Below are positions 13,685-22,801 of a DNA stretch of 64,000 bases, piece after piece; within the stretch, counting starts at the first letter, position 1; each line of letters starts with the position of its first letter. The notes under the pieces are model-generated. The model worked only from the letters and a program-made list of their open reading frames with translations. It was not told the origin of the DNA and made no database searches. Made by a program: the position numbers and the translations under genes. The stretch is from Bog-756 sp963701325 (GTDB lineage Bacteria > Actinomycetota > Acidimicrobiia > Acidimicrobiales > RAAP-2): the NCBI GenBank assembly GCA_963701325.1, contig OY969604.1:310001-374000 (forward strand), in the 5' to 3' direction.

Positions 13685-14702
13685 ATGACCCCCTCCGCCC
13701 TGCCACCCGGGTCGTTTGCCGCCTTCCTGGTCAGCGGCGAGGGGGACTCCCTCGAGGCGGGGGTGACCACCCTCGCTCCCGGCGACCTCCCCGACGGCGA
13801 GGTCCTGGTCCGGGTGGACTGGTCCGCCGTGAACTACAAGGACGCAATGGTCACCCGTCCCGGGAACCGGGTGGCTCGGACCTCGCCGCTGGTACCCGGC
13901 GTCGACCTCGTCGGGACGGTCGTCCACTCGGCGGACGCCACGGTCGAGCCCGGCCAGCGGGTCATCGTCCACGGATACGACCTCGGGGTGGCCCGGCACG
14001 GCGGATTCGCCGAGTATCGCGCGCGTGCCCGCGGCGTGGCTCGTGCCGCTCCCGGACGGTCTCACGGCCCGCCAGGCGGCCATCCTCGGCACGGCGGGCT
14101 TCACCGCCGCGCTCAGCCTGCGCCGGCTGGAGCACAACGGGTTGGCGTCGGGACAGGGGCCGCTCCTGGTCACCGGCGCCTCCGGCGGTGTCGGAGGGAT
14201 GGCGGTGGCGCTCTGCGCGGCCCGCGGCTACCAGGTGGTGGCGAGCACCGGACGGACCGAGGAACACGACTACCTGATCGGCCTCGGGGCCGATGAGGTC
14301 ATCGGTCGGGAGGCCCTCGTCGGCCCGGCGGGGCGCATCCTCGGGCCCGAGCGGTGGGCCGGGGCGATCGACTGCGTGGGGGGAGCCACCCTCGCCGCAG
14401 TACTCCGGTCGCTGCGCTACGGCGCCGCTGTGGCCGCGAGCGGGCTCACCGGCGGGAGCACCGTCGAGACCTCGGTGTACCCCTTCATCGTCCGGGCCGC
14501 CTCCGTCCTCGGCGTCGATACCGTCCGCACTCCGATCACCGAGCGCCGCGAGGTCTGGACGGAGATGGCCGCGTCCTACCCACCGGCGCTGGTCGACGGC
14601 ATGGCAGCCGGGGAGGTCGGCCTCGACGGACTGGCTCCGGTGCTCGAAGCCATCCTCGACGGACGCGTGCGGGGCAGGATGCTGGTCCGCCCCGCCCGGT
14701 AG
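13685..14702 (+). CDS. YhdH/YhfP-type quinone oxidoreductase (MDR superfamily), with one frameshift
   Basis: A zinc-independent medium-chain dehydrogenase/reductase of the YhdH/AcuI group (about 338 residues), which reduces quinones or acrylyl-CoA-like substrates with NADPH. The N-terminal part has VRVDWSAVNYKDAMVT and VPGVDLVGTV; the C-terminal part has the cofactor motif LVTGASGGVGGMAVAL. The frame moves near 14020-14026, where one extra c in a cgcgcgcg run breaks EYARVPAAWLVPLPDG. Correcting it gives a protein of normal length. The enzyme's exact substrate cannot be read from the sequence. Confidence 0.87.
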
Positions 14703-14731
14703 GAGGACCCGGGGTCGGCCCGGGATCCGCC

Positions 14732-15415
14732 TCAACCGGTCGTCGCAGGGGCCTCCGATGCCGGTAGGACCGGAGAGACCACGAGTGTCCCCTGTGCACA
14801 CGGCGCGAGCGTGGCGGGAACAGTCAGATGGTCGTAGGCGCCGGGCGGGGTCACCTCGAGCGCGACAGACGACGGGCAGGACGTCTCGCCACCGACCGGA
14901 ACGTCGGAGTAGCCGATGTTGAACGACGTCGTCCCCCCGGGGGCGAGCGTGACCGTGACCGGGGGCTGCGAGGTGAAGGAGTACGCCCCCTTCCGGACCA
15001 CCGTCGTGGGCAGGGCGGTACCCCCTGTGCCGAGCATCAGGAGGCCCGGATACCCACCGAGCAGGCAGGCGGTGCTCGAGACGTTGTGCAGGACGACGGT
15101 TGTCTCGATGGTCCCGGCGGCCCCGTTGCTCCCACCGACCGACGCGCTGAGACCGGTGGTCGGGCACCGGTCCGTGCCCGACGTGGTGGACGACGTGCTC
15201 GAGGAACCCGAGGCCCGGGTCGTGGCCGTGGAGCTGGCGGAGCGCGACGTGGTCGACGTGGAGGTGGTCGTGGACGACCCGGTCCCCGACGAGCATCCCC
15301 CGAGGACTGCGGCGAGCACGGTCACCGCCGAGAGCAGCAGCGCGGCCCGCGGTCCGGCTGTTCCCGATTCACTGCCTACTGGCGCCGACTGCGGCAGCGG
15401 TGCGCACCCGTCCAC
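14732..15415 (-). CDS. DUF4232-type secreted lipoprotein
   Basis: A 227-residue putative lipoprotein. The signal peptide ends in a lipobox (VLGGC, near residue 41). A Ser/Thr-rich linker covers residues ~42-80. The C-terminal domain (RCPTTGLSASVGG, VVLHNVSSTACLLGGYPGL, VTLAPGGTTSFNIGYSDVP) matches the DUF4232 beta-sandwich found in many actinomycete cell-surface proteins. Two cysteine pairs may form disulfides. Function is unknown. It follows the BFN gene on the same strand after 14 bases. Confidence 0.75.
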   Translation of the reverse strand: MDGCAPLPQSAPVGSESGTAGPRAALLLSAVTVLAAVLGGCSSGTGSSTTTSTSTTSRSASSTATTRASGSSSTSSTTSGTDRCPTTGLSASVGGSNGAAGTIETTVVLHNVSSTACLLGGYPGLLMLGTGGTALPTTVVRKGAYSFTSQPPVTVTLAPGGTTSFNIGYSDVPVGGETSCPSSVALEVTPPGAYDHLTVPATLAPCAQGTLVVSPVLPASEAPATTG

Positions 15416-15429
15416 CTGGACGAGCGTAC

Positions 15430-15951
15430 TCAGGGTGAGAAGTCCTCCGGGCGGATGGAGTCGAGGAACGTACGGAACTCACCGACCAGCTCGTCGGGAT
15501 TGGCGCTCTCCTCGGCCTCCTCCTCGTCGCCGTCCTCCTCCTCGTCCACCGCGAGCATGATGCCCTCGCTGTCCATGAGGTCGTCGGCCACGTAGAGCGG
15601 GGAGCCGGTCCGCACGGCGACCGCCACCGCATCCGACGGCCGGGACGACACCGGTATCTCGCGGTCGCTGTGGTGGAGCACGATCTCGGCGTAGTACGTG
15701 GCCGACTTGAGCTCGGTCACCACGACCCGGATCACGTCGGCGCCGAGCGAGTCGAGGAGCTCACGGATAAGATCGTGGGTCATCGGCCGGGGAGTGTCCA
15801 TCCCCTGGAGTGCGAAGGCGATGGCAGTCGCCTCCGGGGCGCCGATGAAGATCGGGAGCGTGCGCCCGAGGCCTTCCGACTCCTGGAGCAGGAGGACCGG
15901 CGTGTTCGACTGCAGGTCCACTCGCACCGCTCGCAGCCGCACCTCGACCAT
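15430..15951 (-). CDS. Bifunctional nuclease (BFN / DUF151) family protein
   Basis: A 173-residue protein with the BFN domain over residues 1-135 (VLLLQESEGLGRTLPIFIG, PRPMTHDLIRELL, PVSSRPSDAVAVAVRTGSPLYV) and an acidic tail (EEEDGDEEEAEES). The plant founder has DNase and RNase activity, but the bacterial role is unproven. In mycobacteria the homologue (Rv1829) sits in the same gcvH-garA-ftsR-BFN order. The ATG at 15951 is preceded by TAAGTT at 15958-15963 with a 6-base gap, which suggests its own leaderless transcript. Confidence 0.88.
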   Translation of the reverse strand: MVEVRLRAVRVDLQSNTPVLLLQESEGLGRTLPIFIGAPEATAIAFALQGMDTPRPMTHDLIRELLDSLGADVIRVVVTELKSATYYAEIVLHHSDREIPVSSRPSDAVAVAVRTGSPLYVADDLMDSEGIMLAVDEEEDGDEEEAEESANPDELVGEFRTFLDSIRPEDFSP

Positions 15952-15957
15952 GGACCA

Positions 15958-15963
15958 AACTTA
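15958..15963 (-). promoter_or_regulatory. -10 element for the leaderless BFN gene
   Basis: TAAGTT on the minus strand ends 6 bases before the ATG at 15951; no Shine-Dalgarno sequence is seen. Confidence 0.5.
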
Positions 15964-16035
15964 CTCGCGGCCGGACGCGAACGCGTTCAGCGACAGGGTC
16001 CCGCCCGCGACCACGGGAGTTGGATTCGCTCCTTC

Positions 16036-17340
16036 TCAGCCGTTGAGCAGGTCCTGCAGCGCCGACCGGAGGAGCGAGCTGCGGAGCTGCTGCCCAAGCC
16101 GGGTGACCTCCTCCGCGGTCTCGATCGCCCGTGCCCGGGCGTCGGGATTTCGCTGGCGGACGAGTGGCACCACGAGCTGCTCCACGAACCCGACCTCGCG
16201 GTCGGCGGCGTTCTTGTAGAGCCGCAGGTGACGAGGCTCGACTCCGAACCGGGCGAGGCTGGCCGCCGCGGTGGCCACGACCAGCGATTCCTCGTCGAAG
16301 TACTCGATGCCGGCAATCATCGTGGCCCTGAGCAGGCCGAACTCCTGGAGCTCGATGATGGCACCGACATCGAGCCCGCTGGACGCTGCGAGATCCCCCT
16401 GGGAGAGGCTCGCGCCGCTGAGGTCGGCCGGTACGGTCCCCCCGCCCCCCGGCGCACTGCCAGCGGTCGGGCCGGACTTCGTCGACCTCCTCGAGGGACC
16501 GGAGGACCCCGAGGCGCCGGACCCGGTCGGCACGGCGGGTGTTGCTGCAGCCGGCGGGGCGGCGCGACCCGGCCCGCCCGCGTCACCCAGCGAGGCCGCG
16601 ACATCCCCGGCCGCGCCGCCGGCAACTGCCCCGGCGGGGGCCATGGCACCCGGCGCATCCGGAGCGTCGTGGGACAGTGATCCGTTGTCCGATCCGGCGG
16701 TCACCCGGGTCGCGGCGCCCGAGGGTTCCCGCTTGCCGGACGCGCGCCCACGCGCCGGGGTCTCGCTCCCCGAGCGGGAGCCGCGGTCGACCGCCACCTC
16801 GGGGGTCGGCACCGGTGCGCCCGTGACTGCAGCGCCGACGCCAGTGGTGGGCGCGCGCGCGGGAGCGGTCGTCGTCGTCGCACGTTCGGAGAACGCATCG
16901 TGGCGTGGAGTCGGCTCGATCCCCGGCAACGTTGTTCCGTCGTCTGCCGCGTCTGGCGCGGCGTGGCCACCCACACCGACGGTCGCGCCGCCGGCAGTCG
17001 TCCGCTGCCCGACCAGGACACGCTCGGCGACCGTCGGCCCGGTGTCGGACGGATCGACCGGATCGACCTGGTCGACCTGGTCGACCGAGCCGACCGGGTC
17101 GTCACCCAGGCGGTCCTTGATCACCTTGAGGGGTAAGAAGTGCTCGCGTTGCTGACGCAGCACCCATCGCAGACGCTCGACGTCGTGCTCGTAGAACTTG
17201 CGGTAGCCGGACGGGGTCCGCTCGGGGTTGACCAGGCCTTGGCTCTCGAGGAAACGGATCTTCGAGATGGTCACGTCCGGGAACTCCTGGCGGAGCAGGG
17301 TGAGCACGTCACCGATCGAGAGGTAGGACCGTGCGCTCAC
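16036..17340 (-). CDS. MerR-family regulator, FtsR-like, with a long linker
   Basis: A DNA-binding regulator of 434 residues. Residues 1-75 form a MerR-type winged helix (SYLSIGDVLTLLRQEFPDVT, SKIRFLESQGLV, RTPSGYRKFYEHDVERLRWVL). The C-terminal ~130 residues (LSQGDLAASSGLDVGAIIEL, FGVEPRHLRLYKNAADREVG) match the second domain of the FtsR/Rv1828 group, which activates ftsZ in corynebacteria. Between them lies an Ala/Pro/Gly/Thr-rich low-complexity linker of about 200 residues, so the protein is far longer than the usual ~250. It sits between the FHA and BFN genes exactly as in mycobacteria, 13 bases after the FHA gene. Confidence 0.88.
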   Translation of the reverse strand: MSARSYLSIGDVLTLLRQEFPDVTISKIRFLESQGLVNPERTPSGYRKFYEHDVERLRWVLRQQREHFLPLKVIKDRLGDDPVGSVDQVDQVDPVDPSDTGPTVAERVLVGQRTTAGGATVGVGGHAAPDAADDGTTLPGIEPTPRHDAFSERATTTTAPARAPTTGVGAAVTGAPVPTPEVAVDRGSRSGSETPARGRASGKREPSGAATRVTAGSDNGSLSHDAPDAPGAMAPAGAVAGGAAGDVAASLGDAGGPGRAAPPAAATPAVPTGSGASGSSGPSRRSTKSGPTAGSAPGGGGTVPADLSGASLSQGDLAASSGLDVGAIIELQEFGLLRATMIAGIEYFDEESLVVATAAASLARFGVEPRHLRLYKNAADREVGFVEQLVVPLVRQRNPDARARAIETAEEVTRLGQQLRSSLLRSALQDLLNG

Positions 17341-17353
17341 CGGTAGCCGCCGT

Positions 17354-17851
17354 TCACTCGCCCGCCGCCTTCAGATAGAGGAGCTTGAACTTGCCGATCT
17401 GGACCTCGTCCCCACTGGTCAGGACGGCCTCCTCGATTCGCTCACGGTTGACATAGGTGCCGTTGAGCGATCCGACGTCCCGCACGGAGGTCGTCTGGGT
17501 GCGGGTCACGAACTCGGCATGACGCCGCGACACGGTGATGTCGTCGAGGAAGACATCGCTGTCAGGATGCCGGCCGGCGGTGGTCACGTCCCGCTTCAGC
17601 ACGAACCGGACACCTTCGTCATACCCGCGCGCCACGACGAGCAGCCCGACACCTCGCGGCAGCTCGAGCGCGCCGATCTGTGCGTCGAGGTCGGTGGCCT
17701 CGGACAGCTCCTCCACCGGGAGCACGGAGACCGAAGTGTCCGGAGCGGAGGCAACCAGGGATGCGCCGCACGAAGAGCAGAAGTTGACCCCGGTCGGATT
17801 CCTGTGGCCACAGCTGTGACAGAACACCCCAACCACGGTAGTCGCTCCCAT
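17354..17851 (-). CDS. Zinc-ribbon FHA protein, GarA-like
   Basis: A 165-residue protein. Residues 9-30 hold a zinc ribbon with two CxxC pairs (CHSCGHRNPTGVNFCSSCG). A linker with DTSVSVLPVEE follows, then an FHA domain at about 72-160 (TTAGRHPDSDVFLDDITVSR, RHAEFV, RDVGSLNGTYVNRERIE), which binds phosphothreonine. By position (after gcvH, before the MerR gene) it corresponds to GarA/OdhI, the switch of 2-oxoglutarate metabolism. The threonine near residue 40 could be the phosphosite, but the ETTSV motif is not conserved. The ATG at 17851 is chosen because it places the zinc ribbon at the N-terminus. The window also encodes KorAB and GltB, which are classic GarA-type targets. Confidence 0.87.
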   Translation of the reverse strand: MGATTVVGVFCHSCGHRNPTGVNFCSSCGASLVASAPDTSVSVLPVEELSEATDLDAQIGALELPRGVGLLVVARGYDEGVRFVLKRDVTTAGRHPDSDVFLDDITVSRRHAEFVTRTQTTSVRDVGSLNGTYVNRERIEEAVLTSGDEVQIGKFKLLYLKAAGE

Positions 17852-17886
17852 CGGTGCGCTCCCGAGGCCCACCCCGACGACCGCGG

Positions 17887-18267
17887 TCACCCTTCGGTCA
17901 GTTGGCGGTAGCCGTCCGCATCCAGCAACTCCCCCACCGATCCCGGGTCGGATGCGACGATCTCGCAGATCCAACCTTCGCCGTAGGGATCGGTGTTGAG
18001 CTGCTCCGGGGTGTCGGCCAGGGCGGCGTTCACGGCCACCACCGTACCGGCGACAGGGGCGTAGATCTCCGACACCGACTTGGTCGACTCGACCTCGCCG
18101 AGGAGGCCACCCTGCTCCACCGAGGCGCCCGCCGCCGGCAGGTCGACGAAGACCACGTCACCGAGCGCGTCCTGGGCGTAGTCGGTGATCCCGACCCGCA
18201 CGCGGTCGCCGTCGGTCCGTGCCCACTCGTGGTCGCTCGAGTAGCGAAGACCGTCGGGTACGTCCAT
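17887..18267 (-). CDS. gcvH: Glycine cleavage system H protein
   Basis: The lipoyl-carrying shuttle protein of the glycine cleavage system, 126 residues. It begins MDVPDGLRYSSDHEWARTDG. The lipoylated lysine is in GEVESTKSVSEIYAP, and the C-terminus has NTDPYGEGWICEI. All hallmark positions are kept and the length is standard. No P, T or L protein gene is in the window. A TATGGT box lies 8 bases before the ATG, so it may be made from a leaderless transcript inside the pgsA-to-BFN cluster. Confidence 0.95.
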   Translation of the reverse strand: MDVPDGLRYSSDHEWARTDGDRVRVGITDYAQDALGDVVFVDLPAAGASVEQGGLLGEVESTKSVSEIYAPVAGTVVAVNAALADTPEQLNTDPYGEGWICEIVASDPGSVGELLDADGYRQLTEG

Positions 18268-18275
18268 GGGTGCGG

Positions 18276-18281
18276 ACCATA
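18276..18281 (-). promoter_or_regulatory. -10 element for leaderless gcvH
   Basis: TATGGT on the minus strand, 8 bases upstream of the gcvH ATG, with no ribosome-binding site between. Confidence 0.4.
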
Positions 18282-18346
18282 CCCGACCCCCGGGTACGGT
18301 GCCCGTTGCGCACTGCCACGCGGGCAGCCGATCGGTCCGTCCCGGA

Positions 18347-20834
18347 TCAGCGCATGAGCTGTTCGAGCCGGGTGGTGTACTCCTGGACCGCGCGCCTCGG
18401 CACCGGAGGAACTCGGGGCCTCGGCCCAGACATGGGTGAGGGGCTCCTCGGGATCGGGGAGGACCAGCGCCCACCCGTCGTCCTCGATGACCTTGACCCC
18501 GTCGACGAGGACCAGGTCCTTCCCCTGCGAACGCTCGACGAGGGTCCGCATCAGCATCCCCTTCTGGTCCCACGGCGTGTGCACGGCCTGGTGGGCGATC
18601 CGGATCGGCGGGAGCGCGGCCACCATGTCGGACAGCCGGCGCCGGTTGGTGGTCAGCAGGGCCAACAGGTTGACCAGGGTCGCGGCCCCGTCGAAGGCCG
18701 GTAGGAACGCCGGGAAGATGAACCCCCCCGACTGGCTGGCGGCGAGGGTGACCTTCTCGGAGCGGGCGACCTCCATCAGATGGGACGCGGAGAGCTTGGT
18801 CCAGAGGATCTCCGCCCCCGCCTTGCGGCAGATCTCCTCGGCCGCGACGCTTGCCGCCACCGGGAGGGCCACCCGGGCTCCGGGATGGGCCTCGGTGACC
18901 AGGGTCAAGAGGACCAGCAGGGTTTCGTCGTGGCTCAGCGCATGACCCCGATCGTCGACCACGTCGACGAACTCGCCCCCGGGGTCGATGACCGCACCGA
19001 GGCTGGCCCCCGACGCCCGCACCAGCTCCGAGACCCGGGCCGCCGCCGCCTGCCGGTCGAAGGCCAGCACACTGGCCGTGTTGGCGTACGGATTGACCAC
19101 CAGCACCTCGGCCTCGAGCTTGGCGAGCAGATTGGGCATCACGAAGCTGGCCGTCCCGTAGGAATAGTCGAGGACCAACTTGAGATCGGCCGACGTAGCC
19201 GAGGAGAGGTCGACCGAGTCGATGAGGGCGGCCGTGTAGTGCTCGAGGGTGCGGGGCGGAAAGCCGAGGTCCCCGATCTCGCGGGCCAGGACCCGGCGGA
19301 AGTCTTCGCGGTGGTAGAGCCGTTCGATCTTGCGTTGGGTCGTCTCGTCGACATCGAGACCGTCCGAGTCGAAGAAGCGGAGCACCACCGACTGGGGATC
19401 GTCGGGCGCCAGCCGGACCGAGATCCCGGCCGCACTGGTCGAGGTCGTGACTTGGAACCGGGTGACCGGGACGGTCGCGGCCTCGAGGTCGTCGACGTTG
19501 ACCCCCGCCGCGTTGCACCCCACCATGATCGCCCGTTTGAGCACCCGCGCGGCCCGGCTGGTGTCGCGCGAGCTGGTCACAGTGGCGCCCTTCTCCAGGG
19601 TGGACGCCCAGGCCATCGAGAGCCGCACCGCGAGCTCCGGGCTGATGTCGACATTCGCCAGGCCCCGCACCCCGTCCCGCCCGAAGAGCGACCGGGCGCC
19701 GCGCGACTCCCAGACGATCGAGGAGTTCACGATGGCCCCCGCCTCGACCGTCTTGAACGGGTAGACCTTCACCCCGGCACTGATCTCGGCGAGCGCGCCC
19801 ACGAAGCACTCGTCCCCGAGCACGACGCCCTCCTCGCAGCGCACGCCCTGGCGGAGGTCGGAGCCCCGCCCGAGGACGCTCCCCTCGATCCGGACCCCGG
19901 ACCCCAGATAGGTGTTGTCGTGCACGACAGACCGTTCGATCACCGCGTTGTCGCCGACCCGGACGTTGCGCCCGAGGGTGCAGTACGCCCCCAGCCTGGC
20001 CCCGGGACCGACGACGCAGTTGTCGCCGATGACCGCCGGTCCGTCGAGCTCCACACTCGGATCGATCTCCGCGCCCTTGCCCACCCAGATCCCCGGCCGG
20101 AGCGGGAAACCCGCGATGTCCACCTGGACCCTGCGGTCCAGGATGTCCTGATGTGACTTGAGGTAGGCCTCGAGCGTCCCGACATCCTCCCAGTAGCTGT
20201 CGGCCACATACCCGTAGAGGCCCTTTCCGGCCCGCAGCGCGGCCGGAAACGTGTGCTCCGAGAAGTCGACGACCTGATCCTCGGGGATGAAGTCGAAGAT
20301 CTCCGGCTCGAGGACGTAGATCCCGGTGTTGATGGTGTCGCTGAAGACCTGTCCCCAGGTCGGCTTCTCGAGGAACCGATCGATCGAGCCGTCCTCACGG
20401 GTGATCACGATTCCGAACTCGAGCGGGTTCTCGACCGCCTTGAGCGCCAGCGTGGCCAGGCCACCGTGCTGAGCGTGGAAGTCGAGCACAGCGGTCAGGT
20501 CGATGTCGGTCAGTACGTCGCCGGAGATGACCAAGAACCGCTCGTCGAGCTCGTCACGGGCGTTGCGCACCGATCCGGCGGTACCGAGGGGGGTCGATTC
20601 CGTGGCGTACACCATACGGACCCCGAACTCGGAGCCGTCCCCGAAGTAGGTGCGGATCGCATTGGCCATGAAGGCGACAGTGACCACGATGTCCTCGAAC
20701 CCGTGCTGGCGCAACAGGTTGACCACGTGCTCCATCATCGGGATGTTGGCCATCGGGAGCATCGGCTTGGGCTGGTTCGAGGTCAGCGGCCGGAGCCGGG
20801 TGCCCTCGCCGCCGGCCATGATCACTGCCTTCAT
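18347..20834 (-). CDS. Mannose-1-phosphate guanylyltransferase fused to a phosphomannomutase-like domain, with a late frameshift
   Basis: A fusion of about 829 residues. Residues 1-240 are a nucleotidyltransferase (MAGGEGTRLRPLT, VISGDVLTDID, FLEKPTWGQVFSDTINTGIY), which makes a GDP- or other NDP-sugar. Residues ~255-370 are left-handed beta-helix hexapeptide repeats. The rest resembles a phosphohexomutase, but the usual TASHNP phosphoserine loop is replaced by VRLAPDDPQS and the DGDGDR metal loop by VIDPGGEFVD, so mutase activity is doubtful. The frame is lost near 18388-18395 (one extra base); corrected, the protein ends QEYTTRLEQLMR. The ATG has an AGGGGGA site and overlaps the pgsA stop (ATGA). 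Confidence 0.87.
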
Positions 20835-21496
20835 CCGGTGCTCCCCCTTCTGCCGGCCCGGCGTCCGTCCGCCAACGCGGCGCGGGCCACCGGCACGTAG
20901 GAACAGGCTGCCACCCAGGCCAGCACCAGGCCCAGCAGACCGGTGACCCATGCGACCACGTGCACGACACTCTGCCAGGAGGCCGCCCCGTCACTCAGCA
21001 GGAAGGCGGGGTAGGCGAACATGAGGGCGAACGTGCCTGCCTTGCCGACCCAGAGCACGTCGATGCGGGCCGCGCCGAGCGAAGCGAGCAGGAGCACGGC
21101 GGCCGACACCACCACCTCGCGGGCGAGGGTCGCCACGCCGAACCACACCGGGACGGCCCCATGGACGGTGATGGTGATGACCGCGGTGACCACGAGGACC
21201 CGGTCAGCCACCGGATCCATGATCTTGCCGACGGTCGAGACCTGGTCGAAGCGACGGGCGACGTAGCCGTCGATCCAGTCGGTCGCACCCAACACCGCCA
21301 GGAGCAGCGCCGACGCGGTCTGGCGGTGGGCGCCGAAGAGCAGCCAGACGTAGACCGGGATGCAGGCCAGCCGGACCAGCGTGATCAGGTTGGGAACGGT
21401 CAGGATGCGCCCGAGATCCGGCTGCCCGCTGACGCGTTCCGGGATGGCACCGACCCCGCCGGCCGCTGCCCTGGGCCTCGCCTCGACGCCGTCCAC
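20831..21496 (-). CDS. pgsA: CDP-diacylglycerol-glycerol-3-phosphate 3-phosphatidyltransferase family protein
   Basis: A 221-residue membrane enzyme of the CDP-alcohol phosphatidyltransferase family. The catalytic motif DWIDGYVARR-x8-GKIMDPVADR is complete (residues ~72-99). Four to five further helices follow. It probably makes phosphatidylglycerol phosphate; other CDP-alcohol acceptors (for instance inositol phosphate) cannot be excluded from sequence alone, though the FDQVSTVGKIMDPVADR version is PgsA-like. It heads the cluster pgsA-manC-like-gcvH-FHA-MerR-BFN and is translationally coupled to the next gene. A mycobacterial pgsA homologue (Rv1822) lies in the same region. Confidence 0.85.
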   Translation of the reverse strand: MDGVEARPRAAAGGVGAIPERVSGQPDLGRILTVPNLITLVRLACIPVYVWLLFGAHRQTASALLLAVLGATDWIDGYVARRFDQVSTVGKIMDPVADRVLVVTAVITITVHGAVPVWFGVATLAREVVVSAAVLLLASLGAARIDVLWVGKAGTFALMFAYPAFLLSDGAASWQSVVHVVAWVTGLLGLVLAWVAACSYVPVARAALADGRRAGRRGSTG

Positions 21497-21604
21497 GACC
21501 GGAGTCTACGAGCACGGTCCCGGGTGGCGGCACAAACGGCGCGCCCGGCGTCTCCGGCTGGGGCGGGACCGTGGGGAACCACGGTGATGTGGTAGTGAGT
21601 GCCC

Positions 21605-22801
21605 ATGCCCCGCTTCGAACCCTTCGCCGGTCTCCGGTACGACCCCGTCCGGGTCGACCTGTCGACGGTCCTGGCCCCTCCCTACGACGTGGTCGGACCC
21701 GAGGAGCGGGCACGCCTCGTCGCGCGGCACAGTGCGAACTCCATCCGGGTCGAGCTGCCCGAGGCCGACCACCGGACCGGGCAGGACCGCTACGAGGGCG
21801 CTGCGACCCAGTTGGCGCTCTGGACCGACGACGGGATCCTCCGGCGCGATCCGGCTCCCGTCTTCTATGCGTACCGGATGACCGACGCGGCTGGGCACGC
21901 CACCAACGGGGTCCTCGGCTCCCTCGGGCTCGACGACGACTCGACCGCCACCATCCTGCCCCACGAGCAGACGCTCCCGAAGGCCAAGAGCGATCGCCTG
22001 GAGCTGCTGCGCGCGACCCGCACCAACCTCTCCCCCATCTGGGGCCTGTCCCTCCAGCCCGGGCTCACCGCCCACGTCCTCCAGTCCCGCCCGCCGGACG
22101 CCTCCGGCCGGGACGACGACGGAGTGCTCCACGAGCTCTGGGTCATCGACGACCCGGCGGCGGTCGACGCGATCGAGGCCGCGGTGGGTTCGGCTCCGGT
22201 CGTGGTTGCCGATGGCCACCACCGCTACGAGACGGCGAAGGCATACCGCGCCGGACGGGGTGGCGACACCGTGGATCCGGGGGCGGGTGCCGTGCTCGCC
22301 CTGGTGGTCGAGCTGGCCGAGGACCAGCTCGAGGTCGGTCCGATCCACCGGTTGCTCTCCGGGCTTCCCGACGGGCTCGACCTGGCTGACGCCTTCTCCT
22401 CGTGGTTCGACGTGACCCGGGCCGGCGACTTCGAACCGCGGACCACCGATGCGCTCGGAGGATCGGTCGCCCTCGCGCTCGTGATGCCGTCCGGGGCCTG
22501 GCTGCTCTCGCCGAAGGACGGAACGGCGCAGGCGGCAGGCGCCGACCTGGACTCCTCGATGGTGGCATTGGTCATCGCCGAGTTGCCCGACCACGAGCTC
22601 AGTTTCGCCCACAGCTACGAGGAGGCGATCGAGGCGGTGGGACGGGAGGACGCTCAGGCGGCGGTCCTCCTGCGCCCGGTCACGGTGGCCCAGATCGCCG
22701 AATGGGCGCACGCCGGTCGGAGGATGCCGCCGAAGAGCACCTACTTTCACCCCAAGCCGCGTACCGGCATGGTCTTCCGACCGCTTGATGCGGCACCGTA
22801 G
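21605..22801 (+). CDS. DUF1015 family protein
   Basis: A protein of about 398 residues matching DUF1015 (SerB-associated family). Signatures are FEPFAGLRYDP at the N-terminus, LAPPYDVVGPEERARL, ILPHEQTLPKAKSDRLELLR, VADGHHRYETAKAY and the C-terminal MPPKSTYFHPKPRTGMVFRPL. The function is not established; the conserved His-rich VADGHHRYE segment suggests an enzyme. The ATG at 21605 gives the family's usual N-terminus; a GTG two codons earlier is possible. The last 14 bases overlap the next gene. Confidence 0.9.
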   Translation: MPRFEPFAGLRYDPVRVDLSTVLAPPYDVVGPEERARLVARHSANSIRVELPEADHRTGQDRYEGAATQLALWTDDGILRRDPAPVFYAYRMTDAAGHATNGVLGSLGLDDDSTATILPHEQTLPKAKSDRLELLRATRTNLSPIWGLSLQPGLTAHVLQSRPPDASGRDDDGVLHELWVIDDPAAVDAIEAAVGSAPVVVADGHHRYETAKAYRAGRGGDTVDPGAGAVLALVVELAEDQLEVGPIHRLLSGLPDGLDLADAFSSWFDVTRAGDFEPRTTDALGGSVALALVMPSGAWLLSPKDGTAQAAGADLDSSMVALVIAELPDHELSFAHSYEEAIEAVGREDAQAAVLLRPVTVAQIAEWAHAGRRMPPKSTYFHPKPRTGMVFRPLDAAP

